Shown: one piece after another, positions 24,378-36,198 of the stretch
Layout of the letters: the number at the start of each line of letters is the position of its first letter
Position numbering within the stretch: position 1 is the first letter of the stretch
Notes under the pieces: model-generated
What the model saw: the letters and a program-made list of their open reading frames with translations, nothing else
Told to the model about the DNA's origin: nothing
Database searches by the model: none
Program-made: the position numbers and the translations under genes
NCBI GenBank assembly: GCA_963556195.1
Contig: OY744533.1
Span: forward strand, 51,813,808-51,877,807
Source: Sepiola atlantica
Lineage: Eukaryota; Mollusca; Cephalopoda; Sepiida; Sepiolidae
DNA: 64,000 bases
Direction of reading: 5' to 3'

Positions 24378-25180
24378 CTCTCTCGGTAGACTTGATGATT
24401 TGTAAAAATGTATTACTTCATCTTTTTATAGACACAAACAACTAGTTTATTTCTATTTAAGATTTTGAAATTTCCTCAGTGCCCGAAAGATTCAATCGAA
24501 CACAATCATTATATTAAAAAAACGAACAAACAGAATCTCCAAGCACACTAACTTGATATAGAGTTTTGGTCGAATTGGGTCGTTATCGTCTTTTGGAGTT
24601 TCTGTTTTTTTTTCATGTAAAATTAAAAAAATCTTTTATTTACAATATGTTATATTTGAAAATAGTTTCAGCCTTTTCTAGTCATTTTATTTAAAACTTT
24701 TAGCAGTTTATGAGCTTTTTTTAAAACTCAAATATCTCAATAATCTGTACAGCGCTCCCAATACTTAGTTTTATATTTCCCTACATTAATATCGGTAATT
24801 CATATGAATTATTTATTTTAACAAAAAAAGTGTAATTATTGAAGAAACTATTAGTGTTTTACATTAGACACAGAAACGAATAATAAAAAAACGAAATTAC
24901 ATAAATTCTTATACAAAAACACCTGAATAAATGATGATATGAAAATAAATAAAATTGTTATTGAAATTGAACACATTCAAATGCCATTCATATGAAAAGT
25001 GAATTAAATAAATACCAATAATGAACCATGTTGTTTAACACATTGTTCATTTAAATATATTTACAAACAGCCATACACTTTATATCAATACAGTATATAT
25101 TTTCAAGTTAAAGTTCTTTGTAATTTCTTCAATTTTATAAGATTTAGAATATCATATCATCCAAATATTGTAAAAGAGTA
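23830..25180. other. intron 5' of exon C7
   Basis: Contains the recurrent intron unit (beta) at about 24480-24620, a (TC)n at 24344-24385 and, at 24290-24345, a short match to the LINE 3' region near 8421-8455. No coding signal. Confidence 0.5.
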
Positions 25181-26202
25181 TCTATATAATAAAGTAAAGT
25201 AAAATTCCCCCTATATAATCAAACATTCTGGAAACGCAAACGGTATATAGAATTCTGCGATGGTCATGCTTTATGCCAAGTATTTATGCATTTTTCCGAA
25301 AAATATGCGCCCGTTTACTTTAATTTCAGAATTTCTACATTTTCTCGGCTTGTCTGCCGCTGCTAAAATAGTCATGTATCCATGAAGTCAGAGAAATTTT
25401 CCTTCACACTCTTACATCTACTTCCACTACCACCACCTTACGCCAAGAAGTATTCTTCATAGGATATTTTCACCGTCATTATTTCATTTTTCCAGTTCTT
25501 GCTATTGTCTTTCACATACTATACGTTTACTAAGTAAATAGGGTCACTCCCTTCACCCTATACTTTCGGGTTTTAGGGAGTTTTGATTTACTATTCCAGA
25601 CACTTTATTTTACATCATAGCTTGACCGAATAGCAGATTGTTAGAATTCCCTGGTTGTCTATCACTTGCCACTTTCATTATTCTAACTTTTTACTGTTTT
25701 TATTTTATTTTATTATTCTGTTGCATTTTCTCTACTGCATTTAACTTGTGTACCCCATACGATTTATTTGACAACAATACCTTTCTTCCCCGGGTCCCGC
25801 TAAGTATATTCATCTACTTATCTACGTTATTTTTACCAGTCGTCATTTTCCCATTACAGAATTTTATGATCATACGTTTAATCATATTCTCGAATAACCG
25901 AATACGCTTTTCGAACTGTAAAGTAAACAACCATTAATCTGTAAACATCGCGGCTTATACTCACTACTATTCTCATATTAGTAGATATTTTCACATTTTG
26001 GACGATGTAACCTTCTAAGTCTGGAATATTTATTCTTAGTTATTATCGTCTGTAGTGATGATTTCATTTTCAACCTCACGAAGACTGTCATTTTGAACTG
26101 ATTGTAATTCAACGCTTTATCAGTTGCACTACTCATCCACATTATCAATTTTACAATATTTTATAATTTCCCCGGGCAACGCCGAGACACGTGTCCTGCT
26201 AG
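25181..26202. mobile_element. Helitron-like non-autonomous element
   Basis: Starts TCTATATAAT after an A. Ends with a CCCGG...CCGAG hairpin, 12 bases, then CTAG before a T, which fits Helitron ends (5' TC, 3' hairpin plus CTRR, insertion between A and T). No Rep/helicase coding seen. Its first 400 bp resemble 33580-33965. Confidence 0.6.
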
Positions 26203-26301
26203 TATCATATGAATATTGTTGTACTGTTGGCCAACATTTAAATTTAGTTTATTAATTCTTATATAACAAATATTAAATAAATATTGAGAGGTGTACGTAC
26301 G

Positions 26302-26412
26302 TGTCCCCCCAAAAGGTCCAGTATATCCTCGCCTACGACGACAGTATCTTACATACCTTCTTATTGTGCATCTACCACCGTTCGTAGAACGCCTCTTACG
26401 CCCATACAGTAT
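26302..26412 (-). pseudogene. decayed type B EGF exon (psiB)
   Basis: Reads like B9 (R-R-Y-V-R-Y-C core, then G-Y-T-G-P-F) but several cysteines are lost: C-Y-C has become C-R-R and the final F-C-E-T is now F-G-G-T. The acceptor region is damaged (ATATACTG where a C-AG would be expected). It sits 130 bp from exon C8 and 100 bp from the Helitron-like element. It is unlikely to be spliced; borders are approximate. Confidence 0.75.
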
Positions 26413-26540
26413 ATGTAACATTCTATCATACAAATGTTGTTCTAACTCCGATTCTTAATTTTAATCTGTTTATTAATCCTTAGATAATAAACATTAAAGA
26501 AACATTCAGGTGCGTTTGTTTCAAATATTAGTGAACATAC

Positions 26541-26651
26541 CTTTTCCACAACGCGTTCCATAAAACCCAGGTGCACATATACATTTAAATCTACGCCTTT
26601 TGGATATGCATCTGCCACCGTTCTTACAGGTGTCATCCTTACAATAGCCAG
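26541..26651 (-). CDS. EGF-like exon C8
   Basis: 111 nt, phase 1-1, spacing 4-5-8-1-8: CKDDTC, CKNGGRC, then S-K-R-R-R-F-K, then C-A-P-G-F-Y-G-T-R-C. Last exon of the 3' copy of the nine-exon block and the counterpart of C17. Confidence 0.9.
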
Positions 26652-26739
26652 CTGTAAATATAATCACATGAATTAGATTAAGTATCATTAATATTAAAAT
26701 AACGCAACTGTCAACGCATGTTAATGATAAGAAGTCCAT

Positions 26740-27470
26740 ATGCTATAAAATATTTGCTAAAAAGTTCGAACTAATATTAATTAATTGCATCAATCGGTAT
26801 AGCTTTTATTATTATGACATTATTATTGTTGCAAATGCGTGAGTATCTGAGTTTATTGTTTGGAAGTACTAAGTTCCAGCCAAACAAAATATTTAAAAGA
26901 ACATTGATTCTTGTAGCGTCGAAACAATCTTAATTAATTCCTGTTCTCATTGAAATGTGTTACATTTTCAGATTCCATATTATATATATATTGTTTTGTT
27001 GAAATGTTATTAAATCACATGATGTATTTGAACCAAAACGTGAAATTATTGTCGAACCTCTCAGTTTTTCTTTTACATGAAACACATCAAAGAAGACTAA
27101 ATTATAATGAGTCAAAATTTATAATAATGATTCAAATTCAAAGTTTGATATATTTATATACAACACACGCGAATAAATAACGATATTAAAATGAATAAAT
27201 AAAATTGAAATTGAAGTTGAACATATTTGAATGTCATTCCTATGGAAAGAGAATTATATAAATACCGACAATATTGTTTAACGCCTTGTTCGTTTGAAAG
27301 AATATGTTTAATTGTATTTACACACACGTATACACCATACCACTATACATTATATCATTCAAAGTTAAACTCTTTTGTAATCCCTTTATGTTTATGAAAT
27401 GTAGATTTATATAATACAAATTTTGTTTTACTTTTCGCCAATATTTTTATATAGTTTATTCATTCCAAGA
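26740..27470. other. intron between B9 and C8
   Basis: Holds the recurrent intron unit (alpha) from 26815 and the segment TTGTTTTGTTGAAATGTTATTAAAT from about 26990. Here the (AT)n of the unit is only about 10 bp. Confidence 0.6.
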
Positions 27471-27526
27471 TCATAAATATTCAAGAAACATTGAACAGCG
27501 TGTGCCTAAAATATGTATAAACGTAC

Positions 27527-27643
27527 CTGTCTCACAAAAAGGTCCACTGTATCCTCGCCTACAATAACAGTATCTTATATACCTTCTTATCATGCATCTA
27601 CCTCTGTTCTGACAACGTCTCTTACCACGAAAAGTACAATAAC
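27527..27643 (-). CDS. EGF-like exon B9
   Basis: 117 nt, 38 whole codons, phase 1-1, spacing 7-5-8-1-8. C1-C2 loop T-F-R-G-K-R-R and CQNRGRC are very basic; the end C-R-R-G-Y-S-G-P-F-C fits the EOGT consensus. Exon and about 500 bp of flanking intron are nearly identical to B18, the counterpart in the other block. Confidence 0.92.
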
Positions 27644-27649
27644 CTGTAA

Positions 27650-28440
27650 ATATAATCAAATTAATTAGATAAATGATCATTATTATGAAAATCTTGCAAC
27701 AATCTAAGCATTTTGTAATGATATATAATCCATGTGCAATCAAATATTTGATAAACATTGACATTTCTATTCATTAATTGCATCAATATGAATCGATTTT
27801 TTATTTAACCATTTGTTTAAAACTTTTTCTAAAATTCACTTCTTCATAGTTTTACATTGACTATCTAATAAAAAGGAAACTGCATGAAACAAACAGACGA
27901 TGACAATGTTTACTTATCTTCATACATAAGTGATATATGAACAATTTGAAAAAAAGAAAATTGCTGACTGACAGTTTTATATTACAAGACAATTACGAGC
28001 ATCGTTTTCTTTCCAATTCGTTAAACGTTAAATCATTTAATAGCTTATTTAAAAAATGGGGTATGATTATTGCATTAAGGACTAAAAATTAAATCTACCA
28101 ATATCTGCTAAAATCTGCAAAAATTTAATGTTATGCAGATATGTCGTGTTGAAAAACAATATTTAAACTTTTAATGAATACAATCAACGACTTTGTTTCT
28201 TTTTAAGATTTTTAAATTCTCTTATTGAACGGAGAAGATAAACGACCACAGTCATTTTATCGCAAAAAAACAAACATGAAAACAAGAACTTTCCAGGTCA
28301 ATAACTTGATCAAAAGTTTTAGTTCAATCGATTTGTTTCAGTTAAAGAACTGCATACTAACTGTTAGTGTTCAAAATGTAGAATTCTAATGTTTTATTTA
28401 CTTCGATTTATTTTGTTGGTGTATCAATCCTTAGATAAGG
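27650..28440. other. intron between C10 and B9
   Basis: Nearly collinear with 44600-45360, the matching intron of the other block; carries a beta unit at about 28200-28390. Confidence 0.65.
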
Positions 28441-28481
28441 AAACATTTAGATGTGTTTGTCTAATATATTCATGCACGTAC

Positions 28482-28592
28482 CTTTTCCACAACGCCTTCC
28501 GTTATACCCTTTTGCACATATGCATTTAAATCCACGCTTTTTGGATATGCATCTACCACCGTTCTTACAGGTGTGAGGCTTACAATAACCAC
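28482..28592 (-). CDS. EGF-like exon C10
   Basis: 111 nt, phase 1-1, spacing 4-5-8-1-8: CKPHTC, CKNGGRC, S-K-K-R-G-F-K, then C-A-K-G-Y-N-G-R-R-C ending G-K. The open frame is short because of stops just outside the exon, but both splice sites and all six cysteines are present. Counterpart of C19. Confidence 0.9.
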
Positions 28593-29161
28593 CTGTGAAT
28601 ATAATACAATAAATTAGATAGAAGGATGAATATTATTGAATTGATTCTCTAAGCATTTCTTAATGATAAAGAATCTATGTGCAATAAAATATTTAATAAA
28701 ACATTATAATTTGTATTAATGAATTACATCAATGTGTATATTTTATTATTATTATTATTAATATTAATTCTTTCAAATCGAAACTTTTATATATTTATAT
28801 ACAAAACATAAGAATAAATAATGAAATTTAAATGAATAAATCAAAATTAAATTTAAATTATAATTGAACATATAGGTTATTTCTATTTAAAGTGAATTAA
28901 AGTGCTACTAATGTTTATGTTTATGTTTTACGCATTGTTCCTTTGAAAGTATATCCCTAGTTTTTGACACGTATACATACACTCTATATCTATACAGTAT
29001 ATTTATTGACGTTAAGATCCTTCGTAAATATAATATGCAGAATTATATGTTAAATATATCGTTTTACTTTTGGCTAATATTTTTATTTAGTTTATTCATT
29101 CTTAGATATAAATATTAAAGAAACATCAAACAGCATGTATATAAAACATCCATGAACGTAC

Positions 29162-29272
29162 CTGTTTCACAAAAAGGTCCAGTATATCCTTGACTACAAT
29201 AACAGTATCTTATATACTTTTTTATTATGCATTTACCTCCGTTCTTACAAGGTCTAGTAAGAGTACAATAAC
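29162..29272 (-). CDS. EGF-like exon B11
   Basis: 111 nt, phase 1-1, spacing 5-5-8-1-8: C-T-L-T-R-P-C, CKNGGKC, K-K-Y-I-R-Y, then C-S-Q-G-Y-T-G-P-F-C (fits EOGT). Counterpart of B20, from which it differs at two residues in the first loop. Confidence 0.92.
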
Positions 29273-29274
29273 CT

Positions 29275-30370
29275 GTAAATAGAATCAAATCAATTTGATA
29301 AATGATTATTACCACAATTATTATGACCTTTTAAGTATTTATTAAAGATACATAAATAATGTGAAATACAATTTTTAAAGGTGCATTCGAATTTCGATTA
29401 ATCAATTCCATTCATGTGTATCAAGTTTGTTATGAAATCATTTGATTTTAAACTTTCAAAAATGTGCTTTCAAAATGTTTTTCATTGATTATCTAACAAA
29501 AGAAAACAGCATGAAATAAGCAAACACACAGTACCAATTTTCATTTATTTTATGCACAATTTGGATATAAATTGTTTAAAAAATGCAAACTGCTGACTGA
29601 AGGTTCTACATTACAAAATAATTACGAATATCGATTTTTCTCTGATTCGTTGAACGCTAAAACATCAAATACTATATTTAAAGAATAAGTGATATGTATT
29701 AAATAATTTACCAAAGCTTACATGTAAGATAATATGTGAATCCTATGCTAATTTTATGTTATGCAGACTTCTTATTGTGTATAAAATAATCTTTGAAATT
29801 ATAATAAAAACATTTTATTGACGATTTTCAAATCGAACATGTAGAAAAACAAAACAGAAGCTCCTAACATCTATAGGTCGATCTTGAGTTTTAATCGAAT
29901 TGGATTGTTGTAGTTGAAACCAAATTATCGTCTTTCTTTCAGAATGTCTATCTATTCTAAGAGTAAATAGTCGTATAACATTTATTTCTTGTAAAATATA
30001 AATATTTCTTATATATTTATAATTGCTTTTTTTAGTTTTTTATTACTAAAATATTTCAGAAATCAGAAGTTCGTGAAATACTTATTTTTATACTCTCATT
30101 AGTTGTTAAATATATACGAATAATGTTTTTTAACAAATTGTCTTTTTGAAAGACTATGTTAGTTTGATATACAGACATGCACTATATATCAATACAGTAT
30201 ATTTTTTAAGTTAATGCCTCTCGTAATTGCAGTAAGTTTACACAATCAAGAATTATATCATTCACATATTTAATTAACTTCGATTTATGATTTTACTTAG
30301 TTTATTTATTCTTAGATAATAAACATAATAAAACATTCAACTGTGGTTATTTAAAATATTCATGAACGTA
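29275..30370. other. intron between C12 and B11
   Basis: Collinear with 46860-47960, the matching intron of the other block; beta unit at about 29800-29970. Confidence 0.65.
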
Positions 30371-30371
30371 C

Positions 30372-30425
30372 ATTTTTTTACCACGCCTTAAATAATATAA
30401 CATTTTGTAATAAAACCAAGCAACG
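30372..30425 (-). pseudogene. stub of a type C EGF exon
   Basis: The plus-strand text matches the 3' edge of type C exons (the donor context after TTCATGAACGTAC, and the CGCCTT piece of the R-R-C codons) but the rest is gone and a run of T replaces the C-G-K codons. It lies in the intron between C12 and B11. It may be an eroded extra exon; I am not certain. Confidence 0.4.
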
Positions 30426-30710
30426 TCAGTTTTTATTTAAGATTTGAAAATTGTCTTATAAGGCGGAGAAGACCATCAAACAGGGCTGCTTTATCGTAAA
30501 AATAAAAAACGAACAAAAGCTCCCTAGGTTAATAATTTAATTAAGAATTTTAGTTAAATTTAATTGTTGCAGTTAAAGTCCTGCGTAATCGCTGTAAGTT
30601 TACAAACTGTACAATTCTATCATAAAAACGATTTATTATTTTATATAATCCTTTGATAATAAACGGTAAATTTTTTTTAGATGCATTTGTTGAAATATTC
30701 AGGAACATAC

Positions 30711-30821
30711 CTTTTCCACAGCGCCTTCCATTATACCCTATTGCACATATACATTTAAATCCACGTCTTTTCGGTATGCATCTCCCACCGTTTCTACAAG
30801 TGTGAGGCCTACAATAGCGAC
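30711..30821 (-). CDS. EGF-like exon C12
   Basis: 111 nt, phase 1-1, spacing 4-5-8-1-8: CRPHTC, CRNGGRC, P-K-R-R-G-F-K, then C-A-I-G-Y-N-G-R-R-C. Counterpart of C21, with which it shares an arginine before the tyrosine that precedes C1. Confidence 0.92.
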
Positions 30822-30824
30822 CTG

Positions 30825-32130
30825 TAAATATAATCAAATTAATTAGATCAATGATCATTATTATCAAAATAATGCAACTTTCTAAGCATTATATTGATTG
30901 CATGAATTGTTATAGTTTTTCTTATTAAATCGTTTGTTTTAAACTTAAAAATATACTTATTCATAGTTTTTGTGTATTAACTACGTTTATACCAAAAGAG
31001 GATGCGCATAAAATAAACATACGATGACTATCTTTCTATACATAATTTGAATAAAAACAGTTTTGAAAAAGAAATCTGGTGACTAAATGTTATACATTAC
31101 CAACATCGTTTTTCGAATCTCTTGAATGTTAGTTTAGTTGTTTTGTTTTACGGCATATTAACCCTTTTCGGGTTATTGAATGCCGAATCAGTTCATTTTG
31201 GTAAAAAATACTTTAAGTTCTTTATATCTTCAAATATTTATTAATAGTTTTTGTTTGGTTGTTTTGTAGAAGAAAATGTTGTTTTTGTTTTTCGCTTTGC
31301 AAAGCATGATTAAATTTTGCAAAGGGAAAGGAAAATAGCATCAATGTTTGGTGCATTTTAAGTCAGAAAGCCGGTATCTTCAGACAGCCTGATCTGGTAG
31401 AACATGTATTGGGTGTTAAAGGATCTTACAGATTATTTAAAAGAAAAGAGGATTTCTATTGAATTAATGACCAAAGCTAAAATCTGCTAACATCTTCTAA
31501 ACTATGTAAATACGATGCTAATTATAAGTTATAACGTCTTACTGCCATGTAGAAAATTCATATTTAAATGTGTGATAACAAACAACTAGGTTGTTTTAAT
31601 TATAGTTCTGAAATATTCCTATCACACAAAAAAGCAATTAAACACAGCCATTTTATTTTAGAAAAATATCAGAAACTTCAAAGACAATTACTTGATTCAA
31701 AGTTTAATTAATCGTGTTTAAGTTGAAATCAAATTATCGTATTTTAGAAGTTTCTGTTTGTTTATAAGAGAAAATGACCGTGTTTTTTTAATTTCTTTTC
31801 TTATAAAATTAAAAATATTGTTAATTTATTTACAATGTTTTAATGTTGCTGTGTTTAAAAGCCGTTTCAGAACTTTTGAAAGTATTTTATTTCTTCTTTA
31901 TTAATTCATAATAACTTTACTCATATATCTCATAGATCAAGTTTTATATTCTTATACTTCCAAGGTTGATATATACAAGTTACGTGAATGATCTGTTTAT
32001 TTCTTTCTGTCAATCATCTCTCTCTATATAGAAGTCAAATATCTAAAGAAAAGTTTAGTTCTGTAACTATAACTTTGCATGACATCAGTTTTTTTTATAA
32101 AAAATATTTAAAATTTCTGAAATACAAATA
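30825..32130. other. intron between B13 and C12, proximal part
   Basis: A beta unit lies at about 31600-31780. 31140-31430 (AACCCTTTTCGGGTTATTG and following) is absent from the paralogous intron and looks like an unrecognised insertion. Confidence 0.45.
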
Positions 32131-32668
32131 CATACCGCTCGTAAAATTGAGCTTGATTGTTAATATTTAAAGTCAAACAGAGATCATATATTATAACTCA
32201 ATAGAATATAAAATTTATGACATAATTGATATTTTGTAATCATACTCCGAAAAATTCAACACCAACAATATTAATTCTTGCGTACATATGTTCCAGAAAT
32301 TTTAATTCATTATCACTTTAACAGCAGTGTAGAAAATTGACAATTATATGAATCCCATCGTCAACATATAAGTTATTTATCAATTCGATACAGGCAATAT
32401 TTAATTAAATTGTTAAACAATTACAAACACAAAAATAAACGATGAGATTCATATAATTGCCAATTTTCTACACTGCTGTGAAGGTGATAATAAATTGAAA
32501 CCACTGAAACATATGTACGCAAAGATAAATATCGCTGGTATTGAAATTTTCACACCACGATTACAAAATATAAATTATATCATATATTTTGTATTCTATT
32601 GAGTTATAATATATGAACTCTGTTTGACTTGAAGTCTTAAACATTGAGCTCAATTTTACGTGCGGTAT
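32131..32668. repeat. large inverted repeat, about 230-bp arms
   Basis: Arms 32131-32360 and 32440-32668 are near-complementary (ACCGC-CGTAAAATTGAGCT outside, ATGAATC-CATCGT inside), with an 80-bp AT-rich centre. Fold-back element or inverted duplication. Confidence 0.8.
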
Positions 32669-32810
32669 TTATTTTTATTGATCAATTATATTTAAGATGA
32701 TGATCCAATATTAAGATTACATTAATTTTAGTCATATGAAATACACATTAATATGCCTGTGTCCCAAATGAATTAAATTGATCTTTGTATGTCAATATAT
32801 TTTGTAGTTA

Positions 32811-33200
32811 TACAGGGTGGGCCAAAATAAGGGTCCTATTTTTAAATTTGAATAACTTGAATTTGAATAACTTCCACAAAATAAAAGTTAAACTCACCAA
32901 ACTTTATGTGTGTGTAGACTGACCCTCCCGAGATTTTTTGAAATAAACAAAACAAATTTTAGCCGAAAAACACTTCTTAAAACTTACAAAAACTAAAGTA
33001 TTGTTTTTTACACTGTTTTGAGTTTTTTAAGCAAAAATAATGTTTTCTAAATGAGGGTACGTTCCTTAGGGCTAATACGGCTCATGCTTGCTTCGGAAGG
33101 GGTCCTTTACTTATTCTAAAAAAAAAAATTAAAAAAAAATCAATAAATAAAAAAGTTATGAATTTTTAAAAATAGGACCCTTATTTTTGCCCACCCTGTA
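32811..33200. mobile_element. MITE, copy 1 (CAGGGTG family)
   Basis: About 388 bp with inverted ends (CAGGGTGGGCCAAAATAAGG; TTATTTTTGCCCACCCTG), each flanked by TA, the mariner-type target duplication. No coding. Nearly identical to 51529-51914. Confidence 0.85.
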
Positions 33201-33579
33201 CTTAATTTAATGCAATCAAAGTATCATTTGCATTAATGTATTATTTTATCAGTATATACCGCGTCTTGTAAATCTATTATTTAATTATTATATAATCATT
33301 TTTTAAGATTTAAAAATATCTATGTTACTTTCTGCATGATCGTACTGTATGACAAAATGAACAGTATATGAATAGTAGAACGAATTATATGACGGTGTAT
33401 TGCGTTTGTTAACTTCTTATTTGTAAAGACATCTTTTTAAAAGTTTTTTTTTCAATAATGAAATGTTTTTTCTTCTTTTCTTAGCTAGAAAATTAATTGA
33501 AACGAAATAGTAAGAAAACATTATCTAATTTATATTAATAAAGTGAACTTGATGTTCTAACCTGCAACTTCAGTCACTA

Positions 33580-33965
33580 TTAGACTAAAACACAAGCGCT
33601 ATATAGAATTACAATATGATCACGCTTTATGTAAATAATTGATGCACATTTCCGGAAATTATTAGTCAGTTTAATTCGAGCTAATACTTTCTTACATTTA
33701 TCCCGGCATACATGACTCTCTCAAACAAGCCATACATACAGGAAGTCGGAGTAACTTTTACTCACACGCAAAAATATACTACTACCACCACCATCTAACA
33801 TTGGGATTTCTTCATAGGAGAAATTTTCCAGCCCCGGCCGTCATTGTTTCATTTTTTTAATTCCGTGATATTGTCTTTCACCCATTATAACTTTACTAAA
33901 TACGGATCGCTCCTTTCAGTTTATTCTTCCTACTTTTACTTGACTGTCTACAATCTTATTCTGGA
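33580..33965. mobile_element. relative of the Helitron-like element
   Basis: Shares landmarks with 25236-25600 in order: TATATAGAATT-C, GATCACGCTTTATG, GAAGTC-GAG, ACTACCACCACCA, TTCTTCATAGGA, GTCATT-TTTCATTTTT. The 3' hairpin end is missing. Confidence 0.55.
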
Positions 33966-34086
33966 ATAAGAGAATATAATTGCTGAACATTAAACAAAAA
34001 AAACATCAAACAAAATCATGGAGTCTCCTATTCCTTCATTCAGTAAAATGCAAGTCTCATATAAAACATATATACATTCAAATATA

Positions 34087-34240
34087 TAAATGTCACAGTG
34101 ACTAAGTGGTTAACGACGTGGACTGAGGACCTGGGTGTGCTAGGTTCGAATCCAGTGCGTTCTACAGAAACAATTTCATTAAAACCCACACATCACCTTG
34201 TGTCTAATATCGCGAAGAGGAGGTAAATAAAATACGTTCA
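34087..34240 (+). mobile_element. tRNA-derived SINE, copy 2
   Basis: A box TGACTAAGTGGTTAACGACG, B box GGTTCGAATCC, body TTCTACAGAAAC, tail GGAGGTAAATAAAAT. Same family as 20052. Confidence 0.75.
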
Positions 34241-35080
34241 AATTTAACCTTGATTGTAGCAAAATATTTATAATTGAATTAATTTAGGAATTTCTAATGT
34301 CAAACTTGCTGATAATTTTCCTGACGAACCAAATAATATGCAATACTATTTGAAACGTAGAACAATGAATACATTTTTTTGTTTTTGGTTATACTTAATC
34401 TAATGTAATGTAATCAAATAGGAGAGTAGAAAGTGGGTTTACTTTAGGCATTCTCGTAACTCTCGCTTTCCCTTATTTTGTCCTTTAGTCATCACATTTC
34501 ATTTGTGACAAACATTGCTATTTTATGGGTTGGAATCTATCAATCTAACACTTATCGTTGGCTAGTTTTTGACCTTAAAGTGGTTATTTTTTTAGCTCCT
34601 TATATCAAGTGGCTTCATGACTTGTCTGGAGCGATTTCCATAAAAAATCCTTATTTAATTTCTTTAGTCTATTTTAAAGCAATATTAAATAAACCGCATG
34701 AGACTTGGAATGTACACCAAAATAATAGTGTGAGAATGTGACAATAATGGATTTATTTTGCTGCAGATGTGCAAATATCTGAATTTATTCGTTGGAACTT
34801 ATTTTTTAGAAAAAATACATTTAAAACAACTTAGATTAATCCAGCATCAATGGAATCGCAACTAATTTATTATGTTCGCATTCAAAAGCAATACATACAT
34901 TACATTAGTTGTTCCCATGTTATTCAAGTATATATAGTTTAGATAAAATATTATTACATTCATTTATTTGAAAAATAAACGTTTGAAGCTTCAAGTTTCT
35001 CATATAAAACACATTAACTGTTCGTTTAATTTATTATATTTTAACAAAAAAATAAATTTAAAAATACATAAATTCTTTTA
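34241..35080. other. intron 3' of B13, distal part
   Basis: 34620-34930 is collinear with 19560-19920 (3' of B6). No coding signal. Confidence 0.5.
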
Positions 35081-35089
35081 GGATCGACA

Positions 35090-35345
35090 AACTCTGATGG
35101 AGAGTCCAGGCTGCGAGAAGTCAGTGGTGGCGAAGAATGAAATGAATATGGAAAGCTTTGAGTGGGTACCATTTTCCTTTATCACTATCATGTCAACCCA
35201 AAATTCCGATGTAATTGCATGAAATTTTTATTCAAATTATCATCCTGAGGAAGTCTTACAATAAAGACGAAACGTTGATAAATATATATAAAAAAAATAT
35301 CTGTTTTTTAAAAACTTTTTCATTTCCCATTACGTCGGATTACTT
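35090..35345 (+). mobile_element. Penelope-type 3' end, family P1, with inverted piece
   Basis: 35100-35170 is the reverse complement of a segment found at about 22085-22165 of the P1 element. It is followed directly by the P1 3' end in plus orientation with its ribozyme and tail. Confidence 0.65.
35236..35284 (+). ncRNA. hammerhead ribozyme-like motif (P1)
   Basis: CATC, CTGAGGA at 35245-35251, stem II GTCTT/AAGAC, GAAA at 35269-35272, C-GTT, GATAAAT. Confidence 0.55.
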
Positions 35346-35349
35346 CCTT

Positions 35350-35354
<5 letters not shown>

Positions 35355-35422
<68 letters not shown>
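35355..35422. repeat. (AT)n microsatellite
   Basis: About 34 AT units at the P1 tail. Confidence 0.97.
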
Positions 35423-35425
<3 letters not shown>

Positions 35426-35429
35426 CTGG

Positions 35430-35715
35430 TATGCCGGAATTTAAATTGCAACATCCTTCCTGGAACGTTATTATAGCGTCCAACTGACCTTTCGTACGCG
35501 TCTCGGCTATCTTTTGAAATTATCCTGTTTTCTCAAGCTTTTTTCGTTCATGAAGATGATTCGACAAAGAATCAAAAACGTTCGTGACAACTATGAAACA
35601 TGCATGAATCTTTTGATTTTAACAAAAATAGATCATTAGAAAAATTGAAAGAATAAAAAAAAGGTTTATAATTAAGCAGAATAATTCTGTTATTTTTAAC
35701 AATGTTTACTTAAAT
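35430..35715 (+). mobile_element. Penelope-type 3' end, family P5
   Basis: Matches the 3' region of the GIY-YIG element at 22430-22600 in the opposite orientation, ending TTCTGTTATTTTTAACAATG. Confidence 0.6.
35547..35592 (+). ncRNA. degenerate hammerhead-like motif (P5)
   Basis: ATGAAGA in place of CTGAAGA, stem II GATTC/GAATC intact, then AAAAACGTTCGTG. The core changes probably disable it. Confidence 0.4.
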
Positions 35716-35739
35716 GAAATCATGCTGCCTAAATACATG

Positions 35740-35743
<4 letters not shown>

Positions 35744-35796
<53 letters not shown>
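35744..35796. repeat. (AT)n microsatellite
   Basis: About 26 AT units. Confidence 0.97.
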
Positions 35797-35798
<2 letters not shown>

Positions 35799-36087
35799 GG
35801 TCCTGATAAAATGTATGTTATTAAATCACATTACTTATTGAACAAATGTATGTTTAAAAGATTGTTGAATGGACCTATTTCACAAAATGCTCTAGTACAA
35901 CTAAATGTCAAATTCAGCGGGCATGTTAGGAAGCTGTCGAACAGAACTCAATAGGCGGGACCTAGAATATTGCATTACACTATAAATGACTGCTTGTTGT
36001 CAACCTATTAAAGTGCTCCATATATATATATAGTTTTGATAAATTGTTATTAAAACAAATGTATGTTTAAAAGATTGTTGAACGTAC

Positions 36088-36198
36088 CTATTTCACAAAA
36101 AGCTCCAGTATATCCTCGCGAACATCGACAATATCTCACATAGCTTTTCTTTATGCATTTACCCCCGTTCTTACAAGGTTTACTTTTACCACAATAAC
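36088..36198 (-). CDS. EGF-like exon B13
   Basis: 111 nt, phase 1-1, spacing 5-5-8-1-8: C-G-K-S-K-P-C, CKNGGKC, K-K-S-Y-V-R-Y, then C-S-R-G-Y-T-G-A-F-C ending E-I. Counterpart of B22. Its 5' intron flank preserves the empty site of the solo LTR found next to B22. Confidence 0.92.
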
